Source: Haemophilus parainfluenzae
GTDB taxonomy: Bacteria > Pseudomonadota > Gammaproteobacteria > Enterobacterales > Pasteurellaceae
DNA: 64,000 nt
NCBI RefSeq assembly: GCF_014931375.1
Contig: NZ_CP063117.1
Span: forward strand, 434,001 to 498,000
Direction of reading: 5' to 3'
This document shows positions 1 to 9,052 of the stretch, one piece after another. The translations under genes were made by a program, and so were the position numbers. The stretch's first letter is position 1, and each line of letters starts with the position of its first letter. The notes below the pieces were generated by a model. That model was not told the DNA's origin and searched no databases. It worked only from the letters and a program-made list of their open reading frames with translations.

Positions 1-626
1 GCAGCTTGTCTGAAGTATTACCAAAAGGCACTCCGGTGATTAATATTCCAGGTTGTCCACCAAATCCACACAACTTCCTTGCAACTGTCGCTTATATTCT
101 TACTTATAAGAAACTACCCGCAATGGACAAATTAAATCGTCCATTATTCGCTTACGATCGCTTAATTCATGAAAACTGCTATCGTCGCCCGCACTTTGAT
201 GCAGGTCGCTTCGCTAAAGAATACGGCGATTATGGTCACCGCAACGGTTGGTGTTTGTATCATCTCGGTTGTAAAGGACCAGAAACTTACGGTAACTGCT
301 CTACTTTGGAATTCTGTGATGTCGGCGGTAATAACTGGCCGGTTGGTATCGGGCACCCTTGCTATGGTTGTAACGAAAAAGGCGTCGGCTTTACCAAAGG
401 TATTTTCCAATTAGCGGGCGTAGAAAACCCAACGCCACGTGTTGAAAAACCAGATGTTAATAATACCGAAGGTTCAGGTGCAACTATGACCGCTATTGGT
501 TTATTAGGTGGTGCCGCTGCAATCCTAGCCGGTGTGAGTGTTGTGACCTTACGCGAATTAAGCGCTCAACATAAAGCCCGTTCTGAAGCTAAAGCAGCAG
601 AGAAAGAACAACATACAGGTAAATAA
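1..626 (+). CDS. hybO: Hydrogenase-2 small subunit, C-terminal part (partial at window edge)
   Basis: This is the C-terminal two thirds of a [NiFe]-hydrogenase small subunit; the reading frame is open to base 3, so the true start lies left of the window. Visible iron-sulfur ligands are GCPPNP, HENCYRR, the [10 protein letters not shown]...NC stretch and GHPCYGC, the usual pattern for the proximal, distal and medial clusters. A hydrophobic segment ([19 protein letters not shown]) near the C-terminus followed by a charged tail is the membrane anchor typical of HybO. The subunit passes electrons from the HybC active site to HybA/HybB in the periplasm. It lies 2 bp ahead of hybA in one operon. 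The assignment is firm because of the complete hyb gene order. Confidence 0.95.
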   Translation, partial: SLSEVLPKGTPVINIPGCPPNPHNFLATVAYILTYKKLPAMDKLNRPLFAYDRLIHENCYRRPHFDAGRFAKEYGDYGHRNGWCLYHLGCKGPETYGNCSTLEFCDVGGNNWPVGIGHPCYGCNEKGVGFTKGIFQLAGVENPTPRVEKPDVNNTEGSGATMTAIGLLGGAAAILAGVSVVTLRELSAQHKARSEAKAAEKEQHTGK

Positions 627-628
627 TA

Positions 629-1669
629 ATGGATAGACGAAAATTTCTAAAAGCAGGTATGCTTGGCGGAATCGCTTCCTCCTTGCCTGTGTCGAGTGCG
701 CAGGCAACGGAAACGGTTGAGCCCATTCCTGGCGCACTAGGAATGCTTTACGACTCTACCCTTTGCGTAGGTTGTCAAGCATGCGTGGCTGAATGTCAAA
801 ACGTAAACCACACACCCGTGAACCCAAAAGGTGATCAAACTTGGTCAAATAACGACAAACTCACCCCATTTACTCGTAACGTGATTCAAGTATGGAGTGA
901 TGGTGACGGCACAAATAAAGACAAAACAGAAAACGGCTATGCTTACGTGAAAAAACAATGTATGCATTGTGTTGACCCTAACTGTGTTGCGGTTTGCCCG
1001 GTTCAAGCACTTACCAAAGATCCAAAAACCGGTATCGTAAAATATGATCCCGATATCTGTACTGGGTGCCGTTATTGCATGGTAGGTTGTCCGTTTGATG
1101 TACCAAAATACGACTATGACAATCCATTCGGTGAAATCAGCAAATGTGAACTCTGTAACCAAAAAGGTGTTGAACGTTTAGATAAAGGCGAATTACCTGG
1201 TTGCTGTCATGTTTGTCCAACTGGCGCCATTATTTTTGGTACACGTGAAGAATTATTGGCTGAAGCTAAACGTCGTTTAAGCTTATTACGTGGTACTGAA
1301 TATGATTACCCACGTCAACACGTAAATAGTACAGATAAATACCGTGCTACCGTACCGGCATATCAATATCATATCTACGGTGAAAAAGAAGGTGGTGGTA
1401 CACAGGTGCTCGCCTTAAGTGGTGTACCTTTTGCTAATCTTGGTTTACCAGACTTAGATGAAGTTGCGACAGGTTCTCGTGCGGCGCATTTACAACACTT
1501 CTTGTATCGCGGTTTAGCCTTACCGTTAGTGGCACTTGCTGGTTTAACCTTTATGACTTACAAAAATATGCATGGCGATAAAATCGCTGAGCGTATTGCA
1601 GCACAAAAAGAAGCCATGCGTCAGGCACGCAAGGAAATGGAAGAAGCGGAGGATGAGCATCATGAGTAA
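629..1669 (+). CDS. hybA: Hydrogenase-2 iron-sulfur electron-transfer subunit
   Basis: The 346-residue ferredoxin-like subunit links HybOC to the quinone-reactive HybB. A twin-arginine signal ([10 protein letters not shown]) begins the protein, so it is exported folded by Tat. Four cysteine clusters follow: C46-C49-C52-C56, then [26 protein letters not shown], and a CELC...CCHVCP set, enough for four [4Fe-4S] centres. A C-terminal hydrophobic helix ([15 protein letters not shown]) anchors it to the membrane, and a charged coiled tail ends the protein. It follows hybO by 2 bp and overlaps hybB by 8 bp, which implies translational coupling. Confidence 0.95.
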   Translation: MDRRKFLKAGMLGGIASSLPVSSAQATETVEPIPGALGMLYDSTLCVGCQACVAECQNVNHTPVNPKGDQTWSNNDKLTPFTRNVIQVWSDGDGTNKDKTENGYAYVKKQCMHCVDPNCVAVCPVQALTKDPKTGIVKYDPDICTGCRYCMVGCPFDVPKYDYDNPFGEISKCELCNQKGVERLDKGELPGCCHVCPTGAIIFGTREELLAEAKRRLSLLRGTEYDYPRQHVNSTDKYRATVPAYQYHIYGEKEGGGTQVLALSGVPFANLGLPDLDEVATGSRAAHLQHFLYRGLALPLVALAGLTFMTYKNMHGDKIAERIAAQKEAMRQARKEMEEAEDEHHE

Positions 1670-2888
1670 TCCACGTCCAGTAGGCGGTCGACTTGTTTCT
1701 GCCGCAATTCTCTTTTTTGCACCACTTGCCGTGCTTTGCGTTTTATTAATTTTAAAACGTTTAGTGTTTGGTATCGGTTCTGTAACCGCACTTAACGGCG
1801 GTTATCCTTGGGGTTTATGGATTGCCTTCGACTTACTTGTTGGTACAGGCTTTGCCTGTGGCGGTTGGGCATTAGCTTGGACCGTGTATATTTTCAATAA
1901 AGGGAAATATCACGCCCTTGTACGCCCAGCATTGCTTGCAAGTTTATTCGGTTATTCACTCGGTGGCCTATCTATCACCATTGATATGGGTCGTTATTGG
2001 CATTTACCTTATTTCTACATTCCAGGCCAGTTCAACACGAACTCTGTTCTATTTGAAACAGCATTTTGTATGACGGTGTATATCATCGTAGTGACCCTAG
2101 AATTTGCCCCTGTATGGCTTGGTTTCTTCGGCTTGAAAAAATGGTTTAATAAACTGAATAAAATCATGTTTTTCATTATTGCCTTGGGTGCCTTGTTACC
2201 AATGATGCACCAATCTTCAATGGGTTCCTTGATGATTGTAGCTGGTCACAAAGTCCATCCGGTATGGCAAAGCTATGAAGCACTACCAATTCTCTCCTTG
2301 CTGACTGCTTTCATTATGGGCTTCTCTATTGTGATTTTTGAGGGGTCTTTAGTTAAAGCGGGTCTTGCAGGAAAAACACCAGATGAACGTCATTTATTTA
2401 CTCAATTAGCACGCGTTACCGCAGGATTAATTTTCTGTTTCTTAGCGGTGCGTTTTGGTGAGTTGATTTATCACGACAAACTGCAAATGGTTATGGGTTT
2501 CGATAAATTAACTAAATTTGAAGCATGGATGTTCTGGATGGAAGTTTGGTTGATGGTATTACCATTGCTGACCCTCTTCCTTGGGGAGAAAAAATCAGAT
2601 TCCCGTTGGTTATTTATTTCGGCATTAAGCATGTTACTCGGTGCAGCATTATGGCGTATGAACTATTCGCTTATCATGTATAATCCGGGCAACGGCTATC
2701 AATATTTTCCATCTGCGGAAGAATTGCTTATTTCAATCGGTTTCGTATCTATTGAAGTATGTGCCTATATTTTAATCATTCGTTTATTCCCTGTATTACC
2801 GGTATTTAAAGAAAAACATACCGAAGACTCAGAAAAAATTATTGCCGAAAAAGCGGCATTCAGCCAAAAAGTTAGCGGAGCAGAATAA
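1662..2888 (+). CDS. hybB: Hydrogenase-2 cytochrome-like membrane subunit (NrfD family)
   Basis: An integral membrane protein of 408 residues with about ten hydrophobic helices, of the NrfD/PsrC type, which exchanges electrons between HybA and the quinone pool. The start is placed at 1662 because GGAGG (1648-1652) sits 9 bases upstream; the in-frame ATG at 1653 has no room for a ribosome site and a longer frame would run deep into hybA. It overlaps hybA by 8 bp and shares one base (TAATG) with hybC. No heme ligand pattern is claimed; NrfD-family subunits lack heme. Confidence 0.93.
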   Translation: MSNPRPVGGRLVSAAILFFAPLAVLCVLLILKRLVFGIGSVTALNGGYPWGLWIAFDLLVGTGFACGGWALAWTVYIFNKGKYHALVRPALLASLFGYSLGGLSITIDMGRYWHLPYFYIPGQFNTNSVLFETAFCMTVYIIVVTLEFAPVWLGFFGLKKWFNKLNKIMFFIIALGALLPMMHQSSMGSLMIVAGHKVHPVWQSYEALPILSLLTAFIMGFSIVIFEGSLVKAGLAGKTPDERHLFTQLARVTAGLIFCFLAVRFGELIYHDKLQMVMGFDKLTKFEAWMFWMEVWLMVLPLLTLFLGEKKSDSRWLFISALSMLLGAALWRMNYSLIMYNPGNGYQYFPSAEELLISIGFVSIEVCAYILIIRLFPVLPVFKEKHTEDSEKIIAEKAAFSQKVSGAE

Positions 2889-4597
2889 TGTCAGAAAAAA
2901 AACGTATCTCAATTGACCCAATTACCCGTATTGAGGGTCATTTACGTATTGATTGCGAAATTGAAAACGGTGTTGTCACCAATGCTTGGTCATCCGGTAC
3001 CATGTGGCGCGGTATGGAAAATATCGTAAAAGGTGCAGACCCACGTGATGCATGGATGATTATGCAACGTATTTGTGGTGTATGTACCACAGTACACGCG
3101 ATTATCAGTGTGCGTGCTGTAGAAGATGCTATCGGTGCTAAAGTACCTGTCAATGCACAATACATTCGTAACATGATTCTAGCTGCACACAGCATTCACG
3201 ACCATATCGTGCATTTCTATCAACTCTCTGCGATGGACTGGGTGGATATCACCGCTGCACTAAAAGCTGATCCTGAAAAAGCGGCAGATATGCTAAAAGG
3301 TGTCTCTACATGGTCATTAAACAGTGCTAACGAATTCCGCAACGTACAGAAAAAAATCCAAGCATTAGTGGATAGCGGACAACTTGGTATTTTCGCTAAC
3401 GGTTACTTCGGTCATGCAGCAATGAAACTTCCACCAGAAGTAAACCTCATTGCCGTCGCACACTATTTGCAAGCCCTTGAATGTCAACGTGATGCTAACC
3501 GCGTGGTGGCATTACTTGGTAGTAAAACACCACATATTCAAAACTTGGCGATTGGTGGCGTAGCAAACCCAATTAACTTAGATTCCCAAGCGGTACTAAA
3601 CCAAGAACGTCTCATGTTCGTGAAAGCTTGTATCGATCGCTTAACTGACTTCATTAACCAAGTGTATAAAGTAGATGCGGCAGTATTTGCGGCTTACTAT
3701 CCTGAATGGTTAAGCTTAGGTAAAACATCAGGCAACTACTTATCTGTACCTGAATACCCAATTGATGCAGATAACTCTAAATTCATGTTGAAAGGTGGTT
3801 ATATCGAAAACGGCGATTTATCAACTTTCCGTGCAATCGACCAACAAAAAGATGAGTTCGTTGTAAAAGGCATTAAAGAGAGTGGTAAACATGCTTGGTA
3901 CGAAGATGATGAGCCATTAGAACCTTGGGCTGGCTTAACTCGCCCGAAATATACCGGCTGGCAAGATGATGGTAAATACTCTTGGGTAAAAGCACCAACC
4001 TTCTACGGTAAAGTTGTCGAAGTTGGTCCTCTCGCCTATTTAATGTGTGGTTTGGCTGCGAATGACACGCCAACTGTCAACCACTTCAATGAATTAAAAG
4101 GCATTTATGAAAAATTGACTGGTAACACGTTAACCACCGATCAATTACATTCTACCCTTGGACGTATTATCGGTCGTACAGTGCATTGCTGTGCGATCAA
4201 CGACATTTTAAGCGCTCAATGGCAAATGCTCATTGATAATATCGCTAAAGGTGATATGACGGCGTATATCAAAACAGATATTCCAGCAAGCGGTGAATTC
4301 CGTGGTGTTGGTTTCGGTGAAGTACCACGTGGTATGCTTTCTCACTGGGTTGTCATCAAAGACGGTCGCATTGAAAACTACCAAGCAGTTGTACCATCTA
4401 CATGGAATGCAGGTCCACGTAACGAACAAGACCAAATGGGCCCTTATGAGCTTTCCATTATTGGTACACCGGTGGCAGATCCAACTAAACCGTTAGAAGT
4501 GGTCAGAACCATTCACTCTTTCGACCCTTGTATGTCCTGTGCCGTGCATGTCGTTAATACCGAAAGCGGTGAAGTGACTGAAGTGAAGGTGTTGTAA
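2888..4597 (+). CDS. hybC: Hydrogenase-2 large subunit, [NiFe] active site
   Basis: The catalytic subunit for H2 uptake, 569 residues. The two nickel-binding motifs are complete: RICGVC with C63 and C66, and DPCMSCAVH with C548 and C551. His554 is followed by a 15-residue tail ending in KVL, the peptide removed by the HybD protease during maturation; this matches the known HybC processing site. It has no signal peptide of its own, consistent with co-export on the HybO Tat signal. TAATG overlaps at both ends couple it to hybB and hybD. Confidence 0.97.
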   Translation: MSEKKRISIDPITRIEGHLRIDCEIENGVVTNAWSSGTMWRGMENIVKGADPRDAWMIMQRICGVCTTVHAIISVRAVEDAIGAKVPVNAQYIRNMILAAHSIHDHIVHFYQLSAMDWVDITAALKADPEKAADMLKGVSTWSLNSANEFRNVQKKIQALVDSGQLGIFANGYFGHAAMKLPPEVNLIAVAHYLQALECQRDANRVVALLGSKTPHIQNLAIGGVANPINLDSQAVLNQERLMFVKACIDRLTDFINQVYKVDAAVFAAYYPEWLSLGKTSGNYLSVPEYPIDADNSKFMLKGGYIENGDLSTFRAIDQQKDEFVVKGIKESGKHAWYEDDEPLEPWAGLTRPKYTGWQDDGKYSWVKAPTFYGKVVEVGPLAYLMCGLAANDTPTVNHFNELKGIYEKLTGNTLTTDQLHSTLGRIIGRTVHCCAINDILSAQWQMLIDNIAKGDMTAYIKTDIPASGEFRGVGFGEVPRGMLSHWVVIKDGRIENYQAVVPSTWNAGPRNEQDQMGPYELSIIGTPVADPTKPLEVVRTIHSFDPCMSCAVHVVNTESGEVTEVKVL

Positions 4598-5076
4598 TGA
4601 AGCCATTAATTCTTGGCGTTGGCAATATTTTGTTAAGCGATGAAGGTGTCGGTGTGCGTGTTGTGCAGGAGCTTGAAAAACGCCCTGAAATTCAACCGCA
4701 CTTTGACGTCATCGATGGTGGTACTTGTGGCATGGAATTACTGGATGCGATGGCAAATCGCGAGCATTTGATTATTGTCGATGCCGTGCTTGCTAATAAA
4801 CAGCCAGGTGAGATTGTCGTGTTACATGACGAGCAAGTACCAACCTTTTTCTCTCGTAAAATTTCGCCACACCAACTCGGCATTTGTGATGTACTTTCTG
4901 CAATGAAATTAACGGACGAATTTCCCAAACACCTTTGTCTCATCGGCATCCAACCAGAGTCGCTAGAGTCTGGAATTGGTTTAACGGAAACGATAAAAAA
5001 CGTGTTGCCAAAGGTTTTTGAAACGTTAAATCAAGTCATTAAGGAATACGGCTTAAATCTAGATTCCCCTCTTTAG
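4597..5076 (+). CDS. hybD: Hydrogenase-2 maturation endopeptidase
   Basis: A 159-residue protease that trims the C-terminal tail of the HybC precursor after nickel insertion. The family nickel-sensing residues are present: E16, D62 and H92. The start overlaps the hybC stop (TAATG at 4595-4599). The last few codons and the TAG stop at 5074-5076 lie inside a palindromic repeat (about 5058-5161), so the final residues (about LNLDSPL) seem to be supplied by inserted repeat DNA rather than by the ancestral gene. Function should be unaffected because catalytic residues are upstream. Confidence 0.93.
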   Translation: MKPLILGVGNILLSDEGVGVRVVQELEKRPEIQPHFDVIDGGTCGMELLDAMANREHLIIVDAVLANKQPGEIVVLHDEQVPTFFSRKISPHQLGICDVLSAMKLTDEFPKHLCLIGIQPESLESGIGLTETIKNVLPKVFETLNQVIKEYGLNLDSPL

Positions 5077-5161
5077 AAAAGAGGGACTGGGGGAGATTTG
5101 ACTTAATTAATCGAGACAAGTGTTAAATCTCCCCTAACCCCTCTTTACAAAAGAGGGGAAT
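5058..5161. repeat. Palindromic intergenic repeat spanning the hybD stop
   Basis: Two arms face each other: CCCCTCTTTAGAAAAGAGGG followed by ACTGGGGGAGATTT, and AAATCTCCCCTAACCCCTCTTTACAAAAGAGGGG. Each arm is itself a small hairpin (CCTCTTT/AAAGAGG), and together they form a cruciform of about 100 bp. It looks like a REP or MITE-type dispersed element. No transposase is present and no clear target duplication was seen. It separates hybD from hybE. Confidence 0.75.
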
Positions 5162-5216
5162 TTTCTTTAAGGTTTCGCCAGAATTCTTTAATCTTATTAA
5201 TATTGAAAAATAAACC

Positions 5217-5726
5217 ATGTATAGACACGAAAAAACACCTGAAAACTCTACCGCACTTTTAACCTCTGTTACTGGCTTTGAAGAAAACCCAACGGAGATT
5301 TTCCTTGCCGAAATGCAAAACATTGTACCTGAAATGCAAGATCTCCCTTTTTATCACAAAGGCGTCGAATGTTTCTGCCCTAAATTTGTTTTATTCGAAG
5401 ACCAATGGATTGGCACAGTATTAACCCCGTGGATGATGAGTGTGGTGATTCTACCTGGCCCTCAACAACAATGGGAACCACGTGAATTAGGTGATAAACT
5501 CACTGTACAACTACCGTACAAAGCACTCACTTTCACCGTTAGTAGTGTTGAAAATGTACCGCAATATTTAAGTTGCTCTTTACATTCACCACTCGACCCG
5601 AATCTGACTAACGAACAAGCGGTTCAACTTACACAAGATTGTTTGCGTATGGTTTTATCCATCCCAACCGCACAGCCGACATTTAATTCTGATCGCCGTA
5701 ATCTATTTAAGGCCATGATCAAATAA
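5217..5726 (+). CDS. hybE: Hydrogenase-2 assembly chaperone HybE
   Basis: A 169-residue soluble protein resembling the HybE/HupJ family of chaperones that hold the hydrogenase small subunit until cofactor loading and Tat export. The conserved core FYHKGVECFCPKFVLFEDQWIGTVLTPWMMSVVILPG is typical of the family. It follows hybD after about 140 bp occupied by the palindromic repeat, and no strong Shine-Dalgarno sequence is seen before the ATG at 5217. It is the last gene of the operon; the hyp genes for nickel-iron centre synthesis are not in this window. Confidence 0.85.
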   Translation: MYRHEKTPENSTALLTSVTGFEENPTEIFLAEMQNIVPEMQDLPFYHKGVECFCPKFVLFEDQWIGTVLTPWMMSVVILPGPQQQWEPRELGDKLTVQLPYKALTFTVSSVENVPQYLSCSLHSPLDPNLTNEQAVQLTQDCLRMVLSIPTAQPTFNSDRRNLFKAMIK

Positions 5727-5748
5727 ATGTTATCTGCAAACAGTTAAT

Positions 5749-5787
5749 AAAAATGGGCAAAGTAAAATAACTTACTTTGCCCATTTT
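5749..5787. terminator. Bidirectional terminator between hybE and serA
   Basis: The arms ATGGGCAAAGTAA and TTACTTTGCCCAT are flanked by A-runs and T-runs, so the hairpin can end both the hyb operon (+) and the rpiA-serA operon (-). A single uptake signal AAGTGCGGT lies just downstream at 5805-5813. Confidence 0.85.
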
Positions 5788-5836
5788 GCTTTGCATCCCG
5801 CACAAAGTGCGGTCAATTTTTGCTTAATTTTTCACA

Positions 5837-7069
5837 TTAATACAGCACACGTGCTTTAATTGTGCCTTCAATCTCACGGAGTTTGGCTAACAATGGTGAT
5901 GCATCATCTGTTTCAACATCTATCACAACATAACCAATTTTCGGATCGGTTTGCAGATATTGCGCTGCAATATTGAGATTGGCTTCGACGAAAATTTGGT
6001 TCAGTTTGTTTAATACACCTGGGCGGTTTTCGTGAATGTGAAGTAAACGTTTTGCACTGACGTGTTCTGGTAAAGAAACTTCTGGGAAATTCACGGAAGA
6101 AAGAGTTGAGCCGTTATCTGAATATTTCACAAATTTACCCGCGACTTCAAAACCAATGTTTTCTTGTGCTTCCGCGGTTGAACCACCGATATGCGGGGTT
6201 AAAATCACATTATCGAATTTACGTAATGGAGAAATAAACTCTTCATTGATTGAAGCAGGTTCAACAGGGAATACGTCAACCGCTGCACCACGAACTTTAC
6301 CTTGCTCAAGCGCAGCTGCTAAAGCATCAATATCCACTACCGTACCACGTGCTGCATTGATTAAAATAGAATCTTGTTTTAATTGTGCAATACGTTCAGC
6401 ACTCATTAAATTACGAGTTGAAGGTAAATCTGGTACATGAAGCGAAATCACATCACAAGAGCCCAATAACTCTTCAAGTGTATGTAATTGTTTTGCATTA
6501 CCCAATGGTAATTTATTTTCAATATCGTAGAAATATACTTCCATCCCTAGAGATTCCGCAATAATACTTAATTGCGAACCGATATGGCCGTAACCCACAA
6601 TACCGAGTTTTTTACCACGCACTTCATGAGACCCCACTGCCGATTTATTCCATAAACCACGATGCACATCTGCATTCGCTTGAGGAATATTGCGCATTAA
6701 GAGCAAAATCTCACCCAACACTAATTCAGCTACAGAACGTGTATTGGAGAACGGTGCATTAAATACTGGAATCCCACGCATTTTTGCTGCATTAAGATCC
6801 ACTTGGTTGGTACCGATACAGAAACAGCCAATAGCAATAAGCTTCGGTGCAGCTTCAATCATTTCTGCAGTTAATTGGGTACGTGAACGTAAGCCAATAA
6901 AATGCGCATCTTTAATCGCTTCTTTTAGCTCATCACCATCTAAAGCTTTTTTGTAAAAGTCGATATTAGTGTAGCCCGCCGCATGCAAGGTATCTAATGC
7001 ACTTTGGTGCACGCCTTCTAATAGCACAAATTTAATTTTTGATTTGTCGAGTGAGACTTTGTTTGTCAT
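5837..7069 (-). CDS. serA: D-3-phosphoglycerate dehydrogenase
   Basis: This enzyme oxidises 3-phosphoglycerate to 3-phosphohydroxypyruvate, the first step of serine synthesis. The protein is 410 residues, the same length as E. coli SerA. It carries an NAD-binding domain (VGYGHIGSQL), catalytic arginine and histidine motifs (NAARGTVVD and PHIGGSTAEAQ) and a C-terminal ACT domain (HENRPGVLNKLNQIF) that mediates serine feedback. The start at 7069 follows AGGAAG; a longer frame upstream would overlap the end of rpiA. It lies 19 bp after rpiA in one operon and ends in the shared terminator. Confidence 0.96.
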   Translation of the reverse strand: MTNKVSLDKSKIKFVLLEGVHQSALDTLHAAGYTNIDFYKKALDGDELKEAIKDAHFIGLRSRTQLTAEMIEAAPKLIAIGCFCIGTNQVDLNAAKMRGIPVFNAPFSNTRSVAELVLGEILLLMRNIPQANADVHRGLWNKSAVGSHEVRGKKLGIVGYGHIGSQLSIIAESLGMEVYFYDIENKLPLGNAKQLHTLEELLGSCDVISLHVPDLPSTRNLMSAERIAQLKQDSILINAARGTVVDIDALAAALEQGKVRGAAVDVFPVEPASINEEFISPLRKFDNVILTPHIGGSTAEAQENIGFEVAGKFVKYSDNGSTLSSVNFPEVSLPEHVSAKRLLHIHENRPGVLNKLNQIFVEANLNIAAQYLQTDPKIGYVVIDVETDDASPLLAKLREIEGTIKARVLY

Positions 7070-7088
7070 GTTTGCTTCCTTATTTTTA

Positions 7089-7748
7089 TTAATCAATAAT
7101 TTTTGCGCCGTCTGGTGTACCAACAATCACAATATCCGCCCCACGTAAGGCAAAAATACCATTTGTTACCACACCGGCTATGTTATTCAATTCTTTTTCC
7201 ATTTCCACAGGATTTAAAATGGCGAAGTTATGTACATCTAAAATCACGTTACCGTTATCAGTCACCACGCCTTCACGATATTCTGGCGCGCCACCAAAAG
7301 AAACTAATTTACGACCAACTTGTGAACGAGCCATTGGAATCACTTCTACTGGCAATGGGAATGTGCTGCCTAACACATCCACTTGTTTACTAGAATCCAC
7401 GATACAAATAAATTTTTTCGCTAAAGCGGCCACAATTTTTTCGCGCGTCAGAGCCGCACCGCCGCCTTTGATCATCATTTTTTGTGGATTGATTTCATCT
7501 GCGCCATCCACATAAATATCTAAACTGGATACATCGTTAGCACTAAACACTTCAATGCCCTGTTTACGTAATAATTCTTCTGAGGCTTTAGATGCCGCTA
7601 CCGCGCCTTGAATTTGATCTTTTAATTCTCCTAAGGCTTCAATAAAACAATTCACTGTTGAACCACTTCCCACGCCAACAATGGTATCGGGCTTAACATA
7701 TTTTAACGCCGCACGTGCCGCTAATTTTTTCATTTCTAATTGGTCCAT
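7089..7748 (-). CDS. rpiA: Ribose-5-phosphate isomerase A
   Basis: Interconverts ribulose-5-phosphate and ribose-5-phosphate in the pentose phosphate pathway. The chosen start ([14 protein letters not shown]) gives 219 residues, the length of E. coli RpiA, and follows AGGGAGAG. Family motifs are present: [18 protein letters not shown] and [12 protein letters not shown], the last containing the catalytic glutamate/lysine region. It is the first gene of an rpiA-serA operon, an arrangement known from Haemophilus. A PurR-like palindrome lies about 30 bp upstream. Confidence 0.96.
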   Translation of the reverse strand: MDQLEMKKLAARAALKYVKPDTIVGVGSGSTVNCFIEALGELKDQIQGAVAASKASEELLRKQGIEVFSANDVSSLDIYVDGADEINPQKMMIKGGGAALTREKIVAALAKKFICIVDSSKQVDVLGSTFPLPVEVIPMARSQVGRKLVSFGGAPEYREGVVTDNGNVILDVHNFAILNPVEMEKELNNIAGVVTNGIFALRGADIVIVGTPDGAKIID

Positions 7749-7777
7749 TTTTCTCTCCCTTTTAAATCGTGGATACA

Positions 7778-7793
7778 ACGTAAACGTTTGCTT
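7778..7793 (-). promoter_or_regulatory. PurR-like operator upstream of rpiA-serA
   Basis: The 16-mer ACGTAAACGTTTGCTT matches the PurR consensus ACGCAAACGTTTGCGT at 14 of 16 positions and contains the perfect AAACGTTT core. It lies 30 bp before the rpiA start codon. Control by PurR would make sense because ribose-5-phosphate feeds PRPP and serine feeds glycine and one-carbon units for purines. Regulation is inferred from the site only. Confidence 0.6.
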
Positions 7794-7856
7794 TACTTTA
7801 ATACGACACTATTAAATAAACAAGTGTAAAAATTTATTCATGATGATGAAAAAATT

Positions 7857-9005
7857 TTATTCATCTAAAAAAAGCGCTAACAGCTCATTCAAAAACAATT
7901 TGCCGTGTTCGGTGATCTGCCAAAAATCCAGTGTTTCCACGATATAATTTTGTTGAATAGCAAAATCAATTTGATTTTTGACCGCACTTTGCGAAAGTCC
8001 CGTGTAATACTCAAACTCTTGTTTAGGCACCGCTTCCAATAAACGAAAACGATTCATAAAGAACTCAAAAGCGCGGTCATTTTTTTCCACGTTTTTTTCT
8101 TCATAAAGGTATTCACCACGCAAGTAGCCTTTTGGATGCTTCGTTTTAGAAAAACGTAAAATATCGCCATCAGGAAAAGTGAGTTTTCCATGAGCACCGC
8201 AACCTATCGCCAAATAGTCCCCGAATCGCCAATAATTCAAATTATGCTGACATTGAAAACCCGGTTTTGCATAAGCAGATGTTTCATATTGTTGATAACC
8301 GGCTTCGGTTAAAAGTTGGTGGCCTTGCTCAAAAATATCCCAAAGTTCATCATCATCCGGCAACTTAGGTGGACGATAAGCAAACATGGTATTGGGTTCA
8401 ATGGTGAGTTGATACCAAGAAAGGTGCGGCGGAGCAAGCTCAATGGCTTGTCGCAAATCATCTAGAGCTTCCTCAAGCATTTGATTTGGCAAGCCGTGCA
8501 TTAAATCCAAATTGAAACTTTTCAAGCCTGAAACTTTCGCCAAACTGACCGCACTTTTAGCTTCCGCCGCATTATGAATACGCCCTAAACGTTGTAATTT
8601 ATCATCATTAAAACTTTGAATGCCCATGGAAATACGTGTTACACCAGCATCCACATAACCTTTAAAACGCTCTGCTTCCACGGTGCCAGGATTGGCTTCC
8701 ATGGTAATTTCTATATTCTCTGAAAAAGGAATGCGACGTTGAATTTCTGCCAATAACAACTTGATACTTTCCGCTGAAAATAAACTCGGCGTGCCCCCAC
8801 CAATAAAAATTGAATGAAGTGGACGATTTTGAATACTAGCCTGATATTTCTCTAAGTCTGCCTCAAGATCGGCGATCAGATGTTGCACATATTCTTGTTC
8901 AGGAATTGCGCCTTTCTGTGCATGCGAATTGAAATCACAATAAGGGCATTTCTGCACACACCAAGGAATATGCACATAAAGGGAAAGAGGGGGAAATTTT
9001 TGCAT
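7857..9005 (-). CDS. hemW: Radical SAM heme chaperone HemW
   Basis: A 382-residue radical SAM protein related to oxygen-independent coproporphyrinogen oxidase. The cluster motif CVQKCPYC (CxxxCxxC) is near the N-terminus in HIPWCVQKCPYCDF. HemW-type proteins bind heme and deliver it to membrane respiratory enzymes and lack coproporphyrinogen oxidase activity; the short N-terminus ahead of the CxxxCxxC motif fits HemW rather than HemN. An HemN-like C-terminal domain follows. It lies downstream of lon on the same strand, separated by a hairpin terminator. Two uptake signals lie inside it (7981-7989 and 8548-8556). Confidence 0.9.
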   Translation of the reverse strand: MQKFPPLSLYVHIPWCVQKCPYCDFNSHAQKGAIPEQEYVQHLIADLEADLEKYQASIQNRPLHSIFIGGGTPSLFSAESIKLLLAEIQRRIPFSENIEITMEANPGTVEAERFKGYVDAGVTRISMGIQSFNDDKLQRLGRIHNAAEAKSAVSLAKVSGLKSFNLDLMHGLPNQMLEEALDDLRQAIELAPPHLSWYQLTIEPNTMFAYRPPKLPDDDELWDIFEQGHQLLTEAGYQQYETSAYAKPGFQCQHNLNYWRFGDYLAIGCGAHGKLTFPDGDILRFSKTKHPKGYLRGEYLYEEKNVEKNDRAFEFFMNRFRLLEAVPKQEFEYYTGLSQSAVKNQIDFAIQQNYIVETLDFWQITEHGKLFLNELLALFLDE

Positions 9006-9016
9006 AATTAAAAGTC

Positions 9017-9042
9017 AAAAGGGCTTGTTTTCACAAGCCCTA
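9017..9042 (-). terminator. lon terminator
   Basis: The perfect stem GGGCTTGT/ACAAGCCC (9021-9040) is followed on the minus strand by TTTT. It sits between the lon stop at 9053 and the hemW start at 9005. Confidence 0.8.
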
Positions 9043-9052
9043 AAATGAGTCA

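Noticed and set aside
1572..1661. Extended hybB start inside hybA
   Set aside because: The 30 extra residues are basic and overlap hybA; the ATG at 1662 has GGAGG at ideal spacing.
7103..7515. Plus-strand frames antisense to rpiA
   Set aside because: They overlap a complete conserved gene and show no family resemblance.
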